Below, piece after piece: positions 27,392 through 36,826 of a stretch of DNA of 64,000 nt. Origin of the DNA: Pedobacter zeae (GTDB taxonomy: Bacteria; Bacteroidota; Bacteroidia; Sphingobacteriales; Sphingobacteriaceae); the NCBI RefSeq assembly GCF_014196715.1, contig NZ_JACIEF010000003.1:897874-961873 (forward strand), in the 5' to 3' direction. The position numbers and the translations under genes were made by a program. How positions within the stretch are numbered: the stretch's first letter is position 1; each line of letters starts with the position of its first letter. Under the pieces are notes generated by a model that had not been told where the DNA came from, did no database searches, and was given only the letters and a program-made list of their open reading frames with translations.

Positions 27392-27841
27392 CAATAAAAC
27401 CTTTTAATTATCCACGATGTTAACAACTTATTGATAAATGTTAACTCTGTGTCTAAATTATCATAACAAATAAATTTGAATGTTTAAAGCTACTCTAAAA
27501 ACACAATTTGCCACAATCTTTTGCGCAATTTTTAAGCAGCTTTATACAAGTAATTAACTTTTTTCCTACTTATAAACAATTAACATTCCAGTATTGATAA
27601 AAATTGAAGTGATTTTAGATAGTGCTGAAAATCAAAATTATAATATTAGAAAAATGTAATCTAAATGTTAGTAAACGATTAATAACTTATCTAAACGAAA
27701 GAATTTTATAAACTTGCCAACAATATTAACACACTAATAAACAAACAAGATTTATTTATTTAAAATAACTTATTAATTATTGAGACGTGGAAAGCTTTAT
27801 CTTTGACAAACGTCAAAATTCAAAAAGAAGAAAATTTTAAA
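27392..27841. other. AT-rich divergent region between nadB and nadA
   Basis: The 450 bases are strongly AT-rich, hold the start signals of nadB and nadA, and contain no gene. A near-match to a DnaA box, TTATCCACG, occurs at 27408-27416, and looser forms (TTATAAACA, TTATACAAG, TTATCTAAA) follow. It could be just promoters, or part of a replication-origin-like region; see findings. Confidence 0.5.
27798..27805 (+). promoter_or_regulatory. -7 box candidate for nadA
   Basis: TATCTTTG fits TAnnTTTG; TTG at 27780-27782 is a possible -33 element but with short spacing (15 bases). A start near 27812 leaves about 30 bases of leader and supports the ATG at 27842 as the nadA start rather than an upstream TTG. 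Confidence 0.5.
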
Positions 27842-28840
27842 ATGAACATAGATGTCTTAGAAGAAATCAATAAAAAAGGTTTCGCAGAAGAAGAAATTGA
27901 TCCTACGCTCGATCTTTTTGCAGAGATTGGGAAATTGAAAAAGGAAAAGAATGCCATAATCCTTGCGCATTACTATCAAGATCCTGACATTCAGGATATT
28001 GCAGATTACATTGGCGATAGTTTAGGCTTATCGCAGGAAGCCGCAAAAACGGATGCTGATGTAATTGTGTTTGCCGGTGTACATTTTATGGCCGAAACGG
28101 CAAAAATTTTATCACCTAATAAAACGGTTTTATTACCCGATGTAAAGGCTGGATGCTCATTGGCAGATAGCTGCCCGCCACATTTGTTTAAAAAGTTTAA
28201 AGAGAGATATCCGGATCACCTGGTTATTACCTATGTAAACTGTACCGCCGAATTAAAGGCTTTAAGTGATATTGTTTGCACCAGTACCAATGCAGTGCAA
28301 ATAGTAGAGAGTTTACCGAAAGATCAAAAAATCATTTTTGGCCCGGATCGTAACCTGGGTGCTTATGTAGCTAAAAAAACAGGCAGAGACCTCGTATTGT
28401 GGAACGGTGCCTGCATGGTACACGAAATTTTTTCGCAGGAGAAAATTACAAAACTGAAAGAACGCCACCCAGATGCCAAATTTATTGCACATCCGGAATG
28501 TGAAGAAGTGGTTTTGAAAATGGCCGATTACATTGGCTCTACCACCGGTTTATTAAAGTACACCATTACCAGTCCGGCAACCGAATTCATCGTAGCAACT
28601 GAAAGCGGAATTATCCACCAGATGGAAAAGGCAAATCCAACAAAAACTTTTATTCCCGCACCACCGAATAACAGCTGTGCCTGCAATGATTGCCCATATA
28701 TGAAAAGAAATACTTTAGAAAAACTATATTTATGTATTAAAAACGGTTTGCCAGAAGTAACTGTTCCTGAGCACATTATCGAACAGGCACGTAAACCGAT
28801 CCAGCGTATGTTGGATATTTCGGCAGAGCTGGGTTTGTAA
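27842..28840 (+). CDS. nadA: Quinolinate synthase
   Basis: The 332-residue protein shows the NadA signatures HYYQDPDIQDIADYIGDSLG, AETAKILSPNKTVLLPD, and cysteines in GCSLADSC, VNCTAELKA and CACNDCPYM that include the [4Fe-4S] ligands. It condenses iminoaspartate with dihydroxyacetone phosphate to quinolinate. I chose the ATG at 27842; an in-frame TTG at 27803 lies inside the -7 box. It is divergent from nadB and followed by a strong terminator. Confidence 0.96.
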   Translation: MNIDVLEEINKKGFAEEEIDPTLDLFAEIGKLKKEKNAIILAHYYQDPDIQDIADYIGDSLGLSQEAAKTDADVIVFAGVHFMAETAKILSPNKTVLLPDVKAGCSLADSCPPHLFKKFKERYPDHLVITYVNCTAELKALSDIVCTSTNAVQIVESLPKDQKIIFGPDRNLGAYVAKKTGRDLVLWNGACMVHEIFSQEKITKLKERHPDAKFIAHPECEEVVLKMADYIGSTTGLLKYTITSPATEFIVATESGIIHQMEKANPTKTFIPAPPNNSCACNDCPYMKRNTLEKLYLCIKNGLPEVTVPEHIIEQARKPIQRMLDISAELGL

Positions 28841-28850
28841 ATAATATAAC

Positions 28851-28883
28851 AAACGTATCAGGTTTTAAAAACCTGATACGTTT
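28851..28883 (+). terminator. Intrinsic terminator after nadA
   Basis: AAACGTATCAGGTTT and AAACCTGATACGTTT form a 15-bp perfect stem around a 3-base loop, 10 bases past the nadA stop. The stem's GTATCAGG...CCTGATAC core resembles the terminator at 52637. Confidence 0.75.
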
Positions 28884-28894
28884 ATTTGAGCTAT

Positions 28895-30133
28895 ATGGAA
28901 AAAAACAACATTCTTAAAAATTATTCCGGCTTATTATGGCTTTTGGCAGGCATTACTGTTGGAAGCATAGTAGGTTTAATTTTTGGGAAAAGTGTTGAAA
29001 ACATAAAACCTTTAGGTGATATATTTTTGAACTTGTTGTTTACTGCCGTTATTCCATTGGTATTTTTTGCTGTATCATCTGCCATTGCGAATATCGACCG
29101 GAGCAAAAAGCTCGGGAGATTATTAACCATAATGGTTTTGGTTTTCCTGGCCACGGTATTAATTTCTGCAGTTTTAACACTGGCAGCAACATGGGTTTTT
29201 CCAATTCATCAACAATTGGGAAATGCAACTTTGCCTGCCGAACAGGAAAAAATACAATCATTTGGCGAACAAATGACCCAGCTCTTAACGGTTGGCGAAT
29301 TTTTTGAGATAGGCAGCAGGAAAAATATGCTGGCACTGATTATTTTTTCTGTTTTAGTAGGTTTTTCTACTTTATACGCTGAAAAAAAAGGTGAAAACTT
29401 TAAAACATTTCTCATTTCCGGTAATGAAGTGATGAAAAAACTCATCATTCTGATCATGAAACTGGGTCCTATAGGTTTAGGTGCCTATTTTGCTTATCAG
29501 GTTGGTGTTTTCGGTCCACAGCTTTTTGGTACCTATGCAAAAGCTTTAGGCCTGTATTATGGCATTGGGGCATTTTATTTTATTGTCTTTTTTACTTTAT
29601 ACGCCTTTATCGCAGGTGGATTTAAAGCGATAAAATTGTTTTGGAAGAATAATATAGTCCCTTCTCTAACCTCAATCGGAACCTGTAGCAGCATTGCCAC
29701 AATTCCGGCAAATTTGGAAGGGACAACAAAAATGGGTGTACCGGCTTACATTACCAATGTGGCTATTCCCTTAGGATCAACATTGCATAAGGATGGCTCG
29801 AGCATTAGCTCCATTATAAAAATTGCGGTGGTTTTTGCCATTTTTGGTAAAGACCTGGCACATGTTGATACCATTATTTTAGCCCTGGGCATTACGGTTT
29901 TGGTGAGTATAGTAGAAGGCGGCATACCAAATGGAGGGTATATTGGAGAATTGTTGATGATTTCTGCTTATCAATTGCCACCGGAGGCTTTGCCACCTGC
30001 CATGATTATCGGAACTTTGGTTGATCCCATGGCTACTTTGTTAAATGCCACCGGCGATAATGTTGCAGCTATGTTGATTGCCAGGTTTACTGAAGGTAAA
30101 AATTGGATGGAAAATAAAGACTTGTCATCCTGA
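28895..30133 (+). CDS. Dicarboxylate/amino acid:cation symporter (DAACS family)
   Basis: The 412-residue protein (ATG at 28895; a TTG 9 bases earlier is less likely) has eight or so hydrophobic segments and the DAACS signature around GTCSSIATIPANLEGTTKMGV, equivalent to the serine-rich reentrant loop of glutamate/dicarboxylate transporters. It probably couples uptake of an acidic amino acid or C4-dicarboxylate to sodium or proton flow at the inner membrane. The last codons (LSS and stop TGA) lie inside an interspersed repeat, so the C-terminus may have been set by that insertion. Confidence 0.9.
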   Translation: MEKNNILKNYSGLLWLLAGITVGSIVGLIFGKSVENIKPLGDIFLNLLFTAVIPLVFFAVSSAIANIDRSKKLGRLLTIMVLVFLATVLISAVLTLAATWVFPIHQQLGNATLPAEQEKIQSFGEQMTQLLTVGEFFEIGSRKNMLALIIFSVLVGFSTLYAEKKGENFKTFLISGNEVMKKLIILIMKLGPIGLGAYFAYQVGVFGPQLFGTYAKALGLYYGIGAFYFIVFFTLYAFIAGGFKAIKLFWKNNIVPSLTSIGTCSSIATIPANLEGTTKMGVPAYITNVAIPLGSTLHKDGSSISSIIKIAVVFAIFGKDLAHVDTIILALGITVLVSIVEGGIPNGGYIGELLMISAYQLPPEALPPAMIIGTLVDPMATLLNATGDNVAAMLIARFTEGKNWMENKDLSS

Positions 30134-30205
30134 CGAAGGAAGTATGTTTGCTATGAATTGCTGGCTTAAATCATTAATGATTCTTCGCTATGCTCAGAAT
30201 GAGAG
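30124..30205. repeat. Interspersed inverted repeat, copy 2
   Basis: Begins GTCATCCTGACGAAGGAAG and ends TTCTTCGCTATGCTCAGAAT plus GAGAG, an imperfect inverted repeat. It overlaps the 3' end of the symporter gene and supplies its stop codon. The rest of the gap holds nothing else before thiL. Confidence 0.6.
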
Positions 30206-30244
30206 TAAATTTTTTAAATAAAAATAAGGGTTTAACCCTAACTA

Positions 30245-31291
30245 ATGGATATGTTTGAGAACAAAGAGCGTACAGATATCAATAAATTAGGCGAGTTTGG
30301 ATTGATTAAACACCTGACTGCCAATTTTAAAATTAAAAACGATTATTCGATAAAAGGTGTAGGCGATGATGCAGCCGTTTTGGATGCAAAAGGAAAACAG
30401 ACCTTAATCTCTACTGATTTATTGTTGGAAGGAATCCACTTCGATCTGTCTTATGTACCTTTAATGCACTTGGGTTATAAGGCAGTACAGGTAAATCTGA
30501 GCGATATTTATGCCATGAATGGAAAGGCCAGTCAGATTACAGTTTCGTTGGGCTTATCCAGTAAATTTCCGTTGGAGGCCGTTGAAGAAATTTATAAGGG
30601 TATTGAGCTGGCCTGCAATAAGTATAACATCGATTTAATTGGTGGTGATACCTCGTCGAGTAAACAAGGTTTAGTGATCAGTATTACCAGTATTGGTTAT
30701 GCCGATGCAGATAAAGTGGTATACAGAAACGGTGCGCAGGAACATGATTTACTTTGTGTTTCTGGCGATCTGGGTGGCGCTTATTTAGGCCTGCAGATTT
30801 TGGAAAGAGAAAAATTAATCTATCTGGAAAATCCTCAGATCCAACCCGATCTGGAAGGAAAGGACTATATCATTGAAAGACAGTTGAAACCGGAAGCAAG
30901 GATGGATATTGTTGCGCTCTTAGATGAAATGAATATTAAACCAACTGCTATGATCGATGTTTCGGATGGCTTGGCTTCGGAAATATTACATCTGGCAGAA
31001 CAATCAGACAAAGGAATTACGATTTATGAAGAGAAAATTCCTTTAGATCCTATGACCTACGAAACAGCCCGTGAGTTAGGTTTAGATCCAACGGTTTGTG
31101 CGTTAAGTGGTGGCGAAGATTATGAGCTATTGTTTACCATTAAGCAGGATGATTATAAAAAGCTGAAACATGATGTAGACATTACGGTGATTGGCCATGT
31201 TACCGATAAAAATGCGGGATGTAAAATGATTTCTAAATCCAATAATGTACATGAGCTAAAAGCCCAGGGCTGGAATGCTTTTAGTAAATAG
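30245..31291 (+). CDS. thiL: Thiamine-monophosphate kinase
   Basis: The 348-residue protein carries the ThiL pattern: GVGDDAAVLDA near the N-terminus, TDLLLEGIHFDLSY, NLSDIYAMNGKA, GGDTSSSK, MIDVSDGLASEI and CALSGGEDYELLFT. It phosphorylates thiamine monophosphate to the active diphosphate. No other thiamine genes are seen nearby, so its placement here is unremarkable for Bacteroidetes. It follows the symporter gene after a repeat. Confidence 0.95.
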   Translation: MDMFENKERTDINKLGEFGLIKHLTANFKIKNDYSIKGVGDDAAVLDAKGKQTLISTDLLLEGIHFDLSYVPLMHLGYKAVQVNLSDIYAMNGKASQITVSLGLSSKFPLEAVEEIYKGIELACNKYNIDLIGGDTSSSKQGLVISITSIGYADADKVVYRNGAQEHDLLCVSGDLGGAYLGLQILEREKLIYLENPQIQPDLEGKDYIIERQLKPEARMDIVALLDEMNIKPTAMIDVSDGLASEILHLAEQSDKGITIYEEKIPLDPMTYETARELGLDPTVCALSGGEDYELLFTIKQDDYKKLKHDVDITVIGHVTDKNAGCKMISKSNNVHELKAQGWNAFSK

Positions 31292-31311
31292 ATTTTTGTA
31301 AAAAACGATAC

Positions 31312-31406
31312 GTCGTCATCTCGACTGAAGCATAGCGAAAAGGAGAGATCTGCTAATATTAGATTTAGCTGTTCTCGACTCGTTGCACTTCGCTCGAAAT
31401 GACGAC
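31312..31406. repeat. Interspersed inverted repeat, copy 3
   Basis: Begins GTCGTCATCTCGACTGAAG and ends CTTCGCTCGAAATGACGAC, 95 bases with perfect GTCGTCAT/ATGACGAC ends and an inner inverted repeat. The clearest copy of the family. It sits between thiL and convergent rmuC. Confidence 0.7.
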
Positions 31407-31547
31407 ATTTTGTAAATGCGATCGTTATACTGAATTTATTAGCAGCATATACTCAGAAAAACAAAAAATAATAAAAAAATCGTCCTAAGGATGTCAATAA
31501 AAATCACTAATTTGCCAGGTTTTTCACCTTATTTTTTAAAATAGTAA

Positions 31548-31574
31548 GAAAATCGAGGGGCTTCGCCCCCCTTT
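31548..31574 (-). terminator. Possible rmuC terminator
   Basis: On the minus strand GGGGC, loop GAA and GCCCC form a 5-bp GC-rich stem followed by TCGATTTTC, 20 bases past the rmuC stop. Short stem and weak tail make it moderate. Confidence 0.5.
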
Positions 31575-31588
31575 CCTGCAAAAATTTA

Positions 31589-32962
31589 TTATTCGTTCAT
31601 ATCCAGATACTTGGTATCCAGTTGTTTAGTGGCTTTTGCCCCCAGTTTTTTAATCTTTTCTGAAGTATTGGTTAAATTTCCGGCACCTGCTGATAATTTA
31701 TTAATCGCTTTATCATAAGCATCCTGCCCGTTTTTGATGTATTTACCAATGTTTTCCATATCGGCAACAAAGCCTACAAATTTATCGTACATACTACCGC
31801 TTAAACGGGCAATTTCCATGACGTTACGGTTCTGACGCTCCTGTTTCCACATGCTGGCTATGGTGCGTAAAGTTGCCAGCAAAGTAGAGGGGCTTACAAT
31901 TACTACCCTTCTATCCCAGGCAAAATTGAAGAGTTCTGCATCTTTTTGTACCGCAATACTAAAAGAAGATTCAATGGGTACGAACAATAAAACAAAATCA
32001 GGCGAATTGATTTTATATAAATCCTGATAATTTTTTGATGACAGTTCCTGAATGTGATTCTTAATTGAGGCCAGGTGCTGTTTTACATAACCCTCGCGCT
32101 CTTCGTCGGTATCTGCCGATACAGAGCGCTCGTAAGCAACCAGGCTTACCTTAGCATCAATAACCAGGTGTTTATCATCAGGAAGATCGATCACCACATC
32201 GGGCTGATAACGGCTGCCTTCGGCAGAGGTATGTGAAGCCTGAATGCGATATTCCTGATCGCGTACCAAACCAGATCGCTCCAACACCTTTTCCAGAATG
32301 ATCTCTCCCCAGTTGCCCTGTTTTTTACTGTCGCCTTTTAAAGCTTTAGTTAAGTTATTGGCATCTTCTTGGATGAGTTTGCTTTGAATCTGCAGTTCGG
32401 AAATCACGCCTTTCAGTATATTTCTTTCGTCTGATTCGGCCTTGTAAACCTTTTCTACCTTGTCTTCAAATGCCTTGATATTTTCTTTCAGGGGATTGAG
32501 GATGATATCGAGGTTGGTCCGGTTCTGCTCTATAAATTTAGTAGATTTCTCTTCCAGTATTTTATTGGCAATTAATTCAAAATCTTTATTCAATTTTTGT
32601 TGTGACTGCTCATAACTTAACTTTTGTTCGGCTAATTTTTCTTTTTCGGCCAGGTAGAACGATCTCGTGCTTTCAAGCTCACGGTTGGCATCTGCCAGGC
32701 GGTCGCGTTCGGCCTGCAGTTCTTCAATTAAGCGCTGTTGCTCTTGTTTAAGAAGTGCTGTAATATGCTCTTTTTCAGCCAATAAATTAGAAACGCGTTC
32801 GTCGGCTTTCGCTAAACTGATTTTTAGTGTTTCATTTTCGCTTTTCATCCGTTCAAAATCTTCTACTGAAACAATCGATAATGCGGCTTGGGGTTTCTTT
32901 AGCAATAAAACGATCAGCGCAATTAAAATAACAATTAGTAAAGCAATGCCAACAAATTCCAT
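31589..32962 (-). CDS. rmuC: DNA recombination protein RmuC
   Basis: The 457-residue protein has an N-terminal transmembrane segment (FVGIALLIVILIALIVLLL), a long coiled coil (about 35-190), then the RmuC domain (GNWGEIILEKVLERSGL, PDVVIDLPDDKHLVIDAKVSL, VLLFVPIESSFSIA). RmuC limits sequence inversions and is thought to have a nuclease-like fold. It is convergent with thiL and divergent from purU. Length and domain order are normal for the family. Confidence 0.93.
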   Translation of the reverse strand: MEFVGIALLIVILIALIVLLLKKPQAALSIVSVEDFERMKSENETLKISLAKADERVSNLLAEKEHITALLKQEQQRLIEELQAERDRLADANRELESTRSFYLAEKEKLAEQKLSYEQSQQKLNKDFELIANKILEEKSTKFIEQNRTNLDIILNPLKENIKAFEDKVEKVYKAESDERNILKGVISELQIQSKLIQEDANNLTKALKGDSKKQGNWGEIILEKVLERSGLVRDQEYRIQASHTSAEGSRYQPDVVIDLPDDKHLVIDAKVSLVAYERSVSADTDEEREGYVKQHLASIKNHIQELSSKNYQDLYKINSPDFVLLFVPIESSFSIAVQKDAELFNFAWDRRVVIVSPSTLLATLRTIASMWKQERQNRNVMEIARLSGSMYDKFVGFVADMENIGKYIKNGQDAYDKAINKLSAGAGNLTNTSEKIKKLGAKATKQLDTKYLDMNE

Positions 32963-33080
32963 AATGATAAAAATTTTAGTAAAAATGAAAATTTAAAATA
33001 GATATACCAAAAAAAATTAGTCAGCAGAAGGTCGATAAAACCGTAAAAATTAATTATAATTGGACATTAGTATTTTATAA

Positions 33081-33920
33081 ATGAGCGCATTAACGATCCT
33101 TATTTCTTGCCCCGATCAGGTAGGCCTGGTTACCCATATTACCCGTGTGCTGGCCGCACATCAACTTAATATTATTGCTATGCGTGAGTTTGTTGATGAA
33201 GCCAATAAAGCTTTTTTTACCAGGATTGCCTGTACCGGAAATTTAGAAGATGCGGAAAAATTAAAGGTTAAGCTTTTGGAAAACCTTCCTAACGCTGCCG
33301 AGGTAAATTTAATTTACGAACAGGAAAAACAGATTGCTGTTTTGGTAACCAAAGAATACCATTGTCTGGCTGAAATACTGATCAAAAATCACTTTAAAAC
33401 TTTAGGTGCCAATGTTACATGTGTGATCGGTAATTATGAAAGTCTGAGGGATTTTACCGAAAAACTGGGTATTCCTTATTTTTATGTAGATCACAACAAC
33501 AAAGATAAAAGTGTATTCGAAGCAGAAATAAAGGAAGTTATTAACCAATTTGAAATAGATTACCTGGTACTGGCCAAATTTATGCGGATACTTTCAGCTG
33601 ATTTTGTACAAGATTATGCAGGTAAAATTGTCAATATCCATCATTCTTTTTTACCCGCTTTTATAGGCGCCAATCCTTACCGGCAGGCTTTTGAGCGTGG
33701 TGTAAAAATTATTGGTGCCACGGCCCATTTTGTTACGGATAGCCTGGATGAAGGTCCTATTATTACCCAGCATACCAATCATGTCGACCATAACTTTGGG
33801 GTGAAAGAAATGGTGCGTGCCGGTAAAGAAATAGAGAAAAAAGTACTTTTGGAAGCGTTAGAGCTTATTTTTGAAGACCGGGTTTTTGTAAGCGGGAATA
33901 AAACGATAGTGTTTAAGTAG
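33081..33920 (+). CDS. purU: Formyltetrahydrofolate deformylase
   Basis: The 279-residue protein has an N-terminal ACT domain (ILISCPDQVGLVTHITRVLA) and a formyltransferase-like catalytic domain with IVNIHHSFLPAFIGANPYRQA, carrying the family histidine and the AHFVTDSLDEGPII segment with the catalytic aspartate. It hydrolyses 10-formyl-THF to formate and THF, feeding purine synthesis and one-carbon balance. Its length is normal. Downstream is a repeat-rich gap. Confidence 0.94.
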   Translation: MSALTILISCPDQVGLVTHITRVLAAHQLNIIAMREFVDEANKAFFTRIACTGNLEDAEKLKVKLLENLPNAAEVNLIYEQEKQIAVLVTKEYHCLAEILIKNHFKTLGANVTCVIGNYESLRDFTEKLGIPYFYVDHNNKDKSVFEAEIKEVINQFEIDYLVLAKFMRILSADFVQDYAGKIVNIHHSFLPAFIGANPYRQAFERGVKIIGATAHFVTDSLDEGPIITQHTNHVDHNFGVKEMVRAGKEIEKKVLLEALELIFEDRVFVSGNKTIVFK

Positions 33921-33957
33921 AGCGGTTAGCGTTTTTGAGAGACTCTACTCACCTACT

Positions 33958-34044
33958 CATCATTGTGAGCGGAGTGAAACGTAGCCTATAAATCTACCGA
34001 AGTAGATCTCTGCATTCCACTGCGTTTCAGTCGGGAAGACGATG
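33958..34044. repeat. Interspersed inverted repeat, copy 4
   Basis: CATCATTGTGAGCGGAGTGAAACG near the left and CACTGCGTTTCAGTCGGGAA near the right, with CATC/GATG ends, form an imperfect inverted repeat resembling copy 3 in composition and content. It lies between convergent genes. Confidence 0.5.
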
Positions 34045-34098
34045 CTTTTCGTCCGTAATTTAAATATTAAAACTCCGCGTTCTCTGTGGGACAAGCAA

Positions 34099-35238
34099 TT
34101 ACAAGTGCTTCAGCAACAGCTCCGCCACATCTTCTCCTGTTTGCGAACCGATGGCAATACCCATGCCATTACACCTGGTTGCACAAAACACGTTTGGACG
34201 GATTTCCTTAATAAAGGGCTCTAGTATTTTACCAAAGGCCATAATACCGCTCCAACGGTAATCTATTTCAAAAGCAGTTTTTGGTAGGATTATGGTTTTT
34301 AGTAAATTTTCTAAGGCCAGCTGTACCGGTTGGGTTTGTCCGAAATTAGTCGTTTCTTCGGCGTTGAAATTAATATTTCTGCCACCACCCAATAAAACCC
34401 TGTTATTTATATTTCTGAAATAGTAATAGCCTTTATCGTAGTGAAAGGTTCCTTTTACCTTTAAATTTTTGATGGGTTTGGTAATTAAAACCTGGCCCCG
34501 GCCCGGCTTAATATCAACCTCATGATAAAGGTCTTTGATAAAAGCATTGGTTGTAACGATTAATCGTTTGCAGAAAAAAGTTCCGTTGCTGGTGACCAGG
34601 CGGGAACCTTTTGAGTCTTCTTCAATCCGATTTACAGTACACCCGTTAAAAATGCTAATGCCGAGCTGCTGCGCATAGTGGATTAAAGCAGACATCATTT
34701 TACCGCTATCAATCTGGGCCTCGTACTGGTTTTCTATTAAAGTACTTATCCCATCGAAACCAAAAGAATTGATTTTTTTATTTTTTAAACTAAAAGCATC
34801 AGACCCAATAATACCGTTAACAAGACGGTTAAAATGTTCAATTTTCGATACACCTGTTTCCGCTAAAAAATGATCTTCATTTTTAAATATTTCGTATCCG
34901 CCCAAACATTGGTAGTCTATGGTATTATCACCCAGTAAATTGCGTAGTTTGAGCAGGCCTTTCCAACGTTTTTCGATGAGTGCAGCAAGCCCGTTGATAC
35001 CGATCATTTCTTCTTGCTCAATCAGTTCAGAAATGCTTCCAAAACAGGCAAAACCCGCGTTTTTTGTGCTTGCACCGGTAGGTAGAAATCCCCTTTCGAG
35101 TATTGCTATTTTTAGCGATAAGACTGATTTTTTGAGGTGTATGGCTGCGTTTAATCCAACAATGCCGCTGCCAATAATAATGGCATCATAATTACAAAAA
35201 AATGATTCTTTTTCCCAGTATGAAAGCTCGGTTGGCAT
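34099..35238 (-). CDS. FAD-dependent oxidoreductase, DAO family
   Basis: The 379-residue protein begins with a Rossmann FAD motif (IIGSGIVGLNAAIHL, about 20-34) and ERGFLPTGASTKNAGFACFG, and ends CATRCNGMGIAIGSQTGED, typical of D-amino-acid-oxidase/glycine-oxidase-like flavoproteins. The substrate amine cannot be told. It is convergent with purU and divergent from the zinc peptidase gene. Confidence 0.85.
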   Translation of the reverse strand: MPTELSYWEKESFFCNYDAIIIGSGIVGLNAAIHLKKSVLSLKIAILERGFLPTGASTKNAGFACFGSISELIEQEEMIGINGLAALIEKRWKGLLKLRNLLGDNTIDYQCLGGYEIFKNEDHFLAETGVSKIEHFNRLVNGIIGSDAFSLKNKKINSFGFDGISTLIENQYEAQIDSGKMMSALIHYAQQLGISIFNGCTVNRIEEDSKGSRLVTSNGTFFCKRLIVTTNAFIKDLYHEVDIKPGRGQVLITKPIKNLKVKGTFHYDKGYYYFRNINNRVLLGGGRNINFNAEETTNFGQTQPVQLALENLLKTIILPKTAFEIDYRWSGIMAFGKILEPFIKEIRPNVFCATRCNGMGIAIGSQTGEDVAELLLKHL

Positions 35239-35321
35239 GGTATAAATGTACTGTTTTTTAATACGAAAATAATATGGGAACGCTTTTTGATATATGCTGC
35301 GTGGAAAACATACATAAGAAA

Positions 35322-36017
35322 ATGGGAGTTTATTTAATATTAATCGTCCCGGTATTATTGTTGAGCATGTTTGTACAATGGCGTTTTAGGAACAAGTTTT
35401 CTATGTATGCCGAAATGCAATTAAGCTCTGGTTTATCGGGAAAGGAGGTGGCAGAAAGAATGCTACATGATAATGGGATATACGACGTGAGGGTGATGAG
35501 TACCGAAGGGCAATTAACAGATCATTACAATCCATCAGATAAAACCGTTAATTTAAGTACAGATGTATACTATAGCCGGAGCGTAGCCGCGGCGGCTGTA
35601 GCGGCTCACGAATGCGGGCATGCAGTGCAACAGGCGAAATCATATAACTGGTTACAATTGAGAAGCAGCATGGTTCCGGTGGTGAGCATATCATCTAATC
35701 TATTACAGTGGGTTTTATTAATTGGCATATTGTTAATCGGTTTTACCGGAAACCCAATTGTTCTGGCCATTGGCGTAGTGGGTTTAGCATTGGTAACGGT
35801 ATTCAGTATTATTACCCTTCCGGTCGAATTTGATGCCAGTAACCGGGCTTTAGCCTGGTTAAAAAATAATAGCGGCGTAATGCAGACACAGGAAGAAAAT
35901 GCACAGGCAAAAGATGCACTTTGGTGGGCAGCCATGACTTATGTGGTGGCAGCTGTTGGTGCGCTTGCCAATTTGCTTTACTATGCATCTATGCTTTTTG
36001 GACGAAGCAGAGATTAA
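35322..36017 (+). CDS. Zinc membrane metallopeptidase, YugP family
   Basis: From the ATG at 35322 the 231-residue protein starts with a hydrophobic segment and carries HECGH (AAAAVAAHECGHAVQQ), the HExxH zinc motif, and two further transmembrane stretches (LLQWVLLIGILLIGF and VLAIGVVGLALV) after it. This is the neutral zinc metallopeptidase family typified by YugP. An upstream ATG at 35274 would add 16 residues without the family's usual N-terminus. Substrate unknown. A clear terminator follows. Confidence 0.85.
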   Translation: MGVYLILIVPVLLLSMFVQWRFRNKFSMYAEMQLSSGLSGKEVAERMLHDNGIYDVRVMSTEGQLTDHYNPSDKTVNLSTDVYYSRSVAAAAVAAHECGHAVQQAKSYNWLQLRSSMVPVVSISSNLLQWVLLIGILLIGFTGNPIVLAIGVVGLALVTVFSIITLPVEFDASNRALAWLKNNSGVMQTQEENAQAKDALWWAAMTYVVAAVGALANLLYYASMLFGRSRD

Positions 36018-36404
36018 AAAAGCCTAACTATGAAAAACACCGGGCGGCCAGGATTAAATCCTGGCCGTTTTTGGTTATAATTAGTTTTTCAGGATAGTTT
36101 TTACCATACCTTCGTTTAAGCTGAATTTGTTTCAGCTTCATTACACTAATTTTTTGGAATCAGCTTGAGGTGGCACAGTAGGTTGTACTATTTGGGGTTG
36201 CAAGGAGCAGAATACTTCTTTTCACGCACTATGCCGTTAACCATTAATAGTAGCAGAATTATTGCATATTAAAGCTGATTGCCGTGAAAAGCCCGTAGCG
36301 CGGCGAGGACTTGAAACAAAAAGTAGGACTAACCTGAAAAATGAAATGCTGAAATTGCTTTTCTGACTGCAGATTTTACCCTCCGCTTACACTCGGGGCG
36401 AAAA
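36018..36404. other. Intergenic region after the zinc peptidase gene
   Basis: 387 bases with a terminator at 36045-36072 and a short AAGCTGAA...TTCAGCTT hairpin near 36119. No gene, promoter or repeat copy is evident in the rest. Confidence 0.5.
36045..36072 (+). terminator. Intrinsic terminator of the zinc peptidase gene
   Basis: CGGCCAGGA and TCCTGGCCG pair perfectly around a 5-base loop, followed by TTTTT. It is about 30 bases past the stop codon. Confidence 0.8.
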
Positions 36405-36791
36405 TTAATTTAATTTATAAGGGGCTACCAATTGAAATTCAGGAATATCAACATCGAATTCTGAGCCATCTATGTCACGCTTCATCAGGTAAGTGCCTTT
36501 CATGCTGCCCATGTCGGTTTTTAGGTTGCAACCTGAAACGTAAACATGTGTTTCGCCAGGTTGGATAACGGGCTGTAAACCAACAACGCCCTCCCCTTCT
36601 ACTTTCCTGCGGCTGGAGTTAGAATCAAAAATTAACCATTGACGGCGCATTAGCTGTACAGCATAGTCAGAAAGATTAGAAATTTCTACGCGATAAGCGA
36701 ACATAAAATGCTCGTTGGCCGGATTTGAATATTCTGGCTGGTAAACTGTTTCAACCGAAACTTTAACCCCGTCTGTAATAGCTGTAACCAT
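36405..36791 (-). CDS. apaG: ApaG-family protein
   Basis: The 128-residue beta-sandwich protein contains the ApaG pattern FMFAYRVEISN, QLMRRQWLIFDSN and VVGLQPVIQPGETHVYVSGCNL. I chose the ATG at 36791 (VTAITDGVKVSVET), giving the usual family length; a longer frame begins at a TTG and overlaps the dusB stop. ApaG proteins are linked to magnesium/cobalt resistance in enteric bacteria by older genetics; biochemical role is unclear. It lies 35 bases after dusB on the same strand and is probably co-transcribed. Confidence 0.9.
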   Translation of the reverse strand: MVTAITDGVKVSVETVYQPEYSNPANEHFMFAYRVEISNLSDYAVQLMRRQWLIFDSNSSRRKVEGEGVVGLQPVIQPGETHVYVSGCNLKTDMGSMKGTYLMKRDIDGSEFDVDIPEFQLVAPYKLN

Positions 36792-36826
36792 GATAGTAAC
36801 GAATGTATGAAAAAAGCTTTCAAAAA

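Noticed and set aside
27803..27841. Upstream TTG start of nadA
   Set aside because: It overlaps the TATCTTTG -7 box, so it would lie at or before the transcription start; the ATG at 27842 is preferred.
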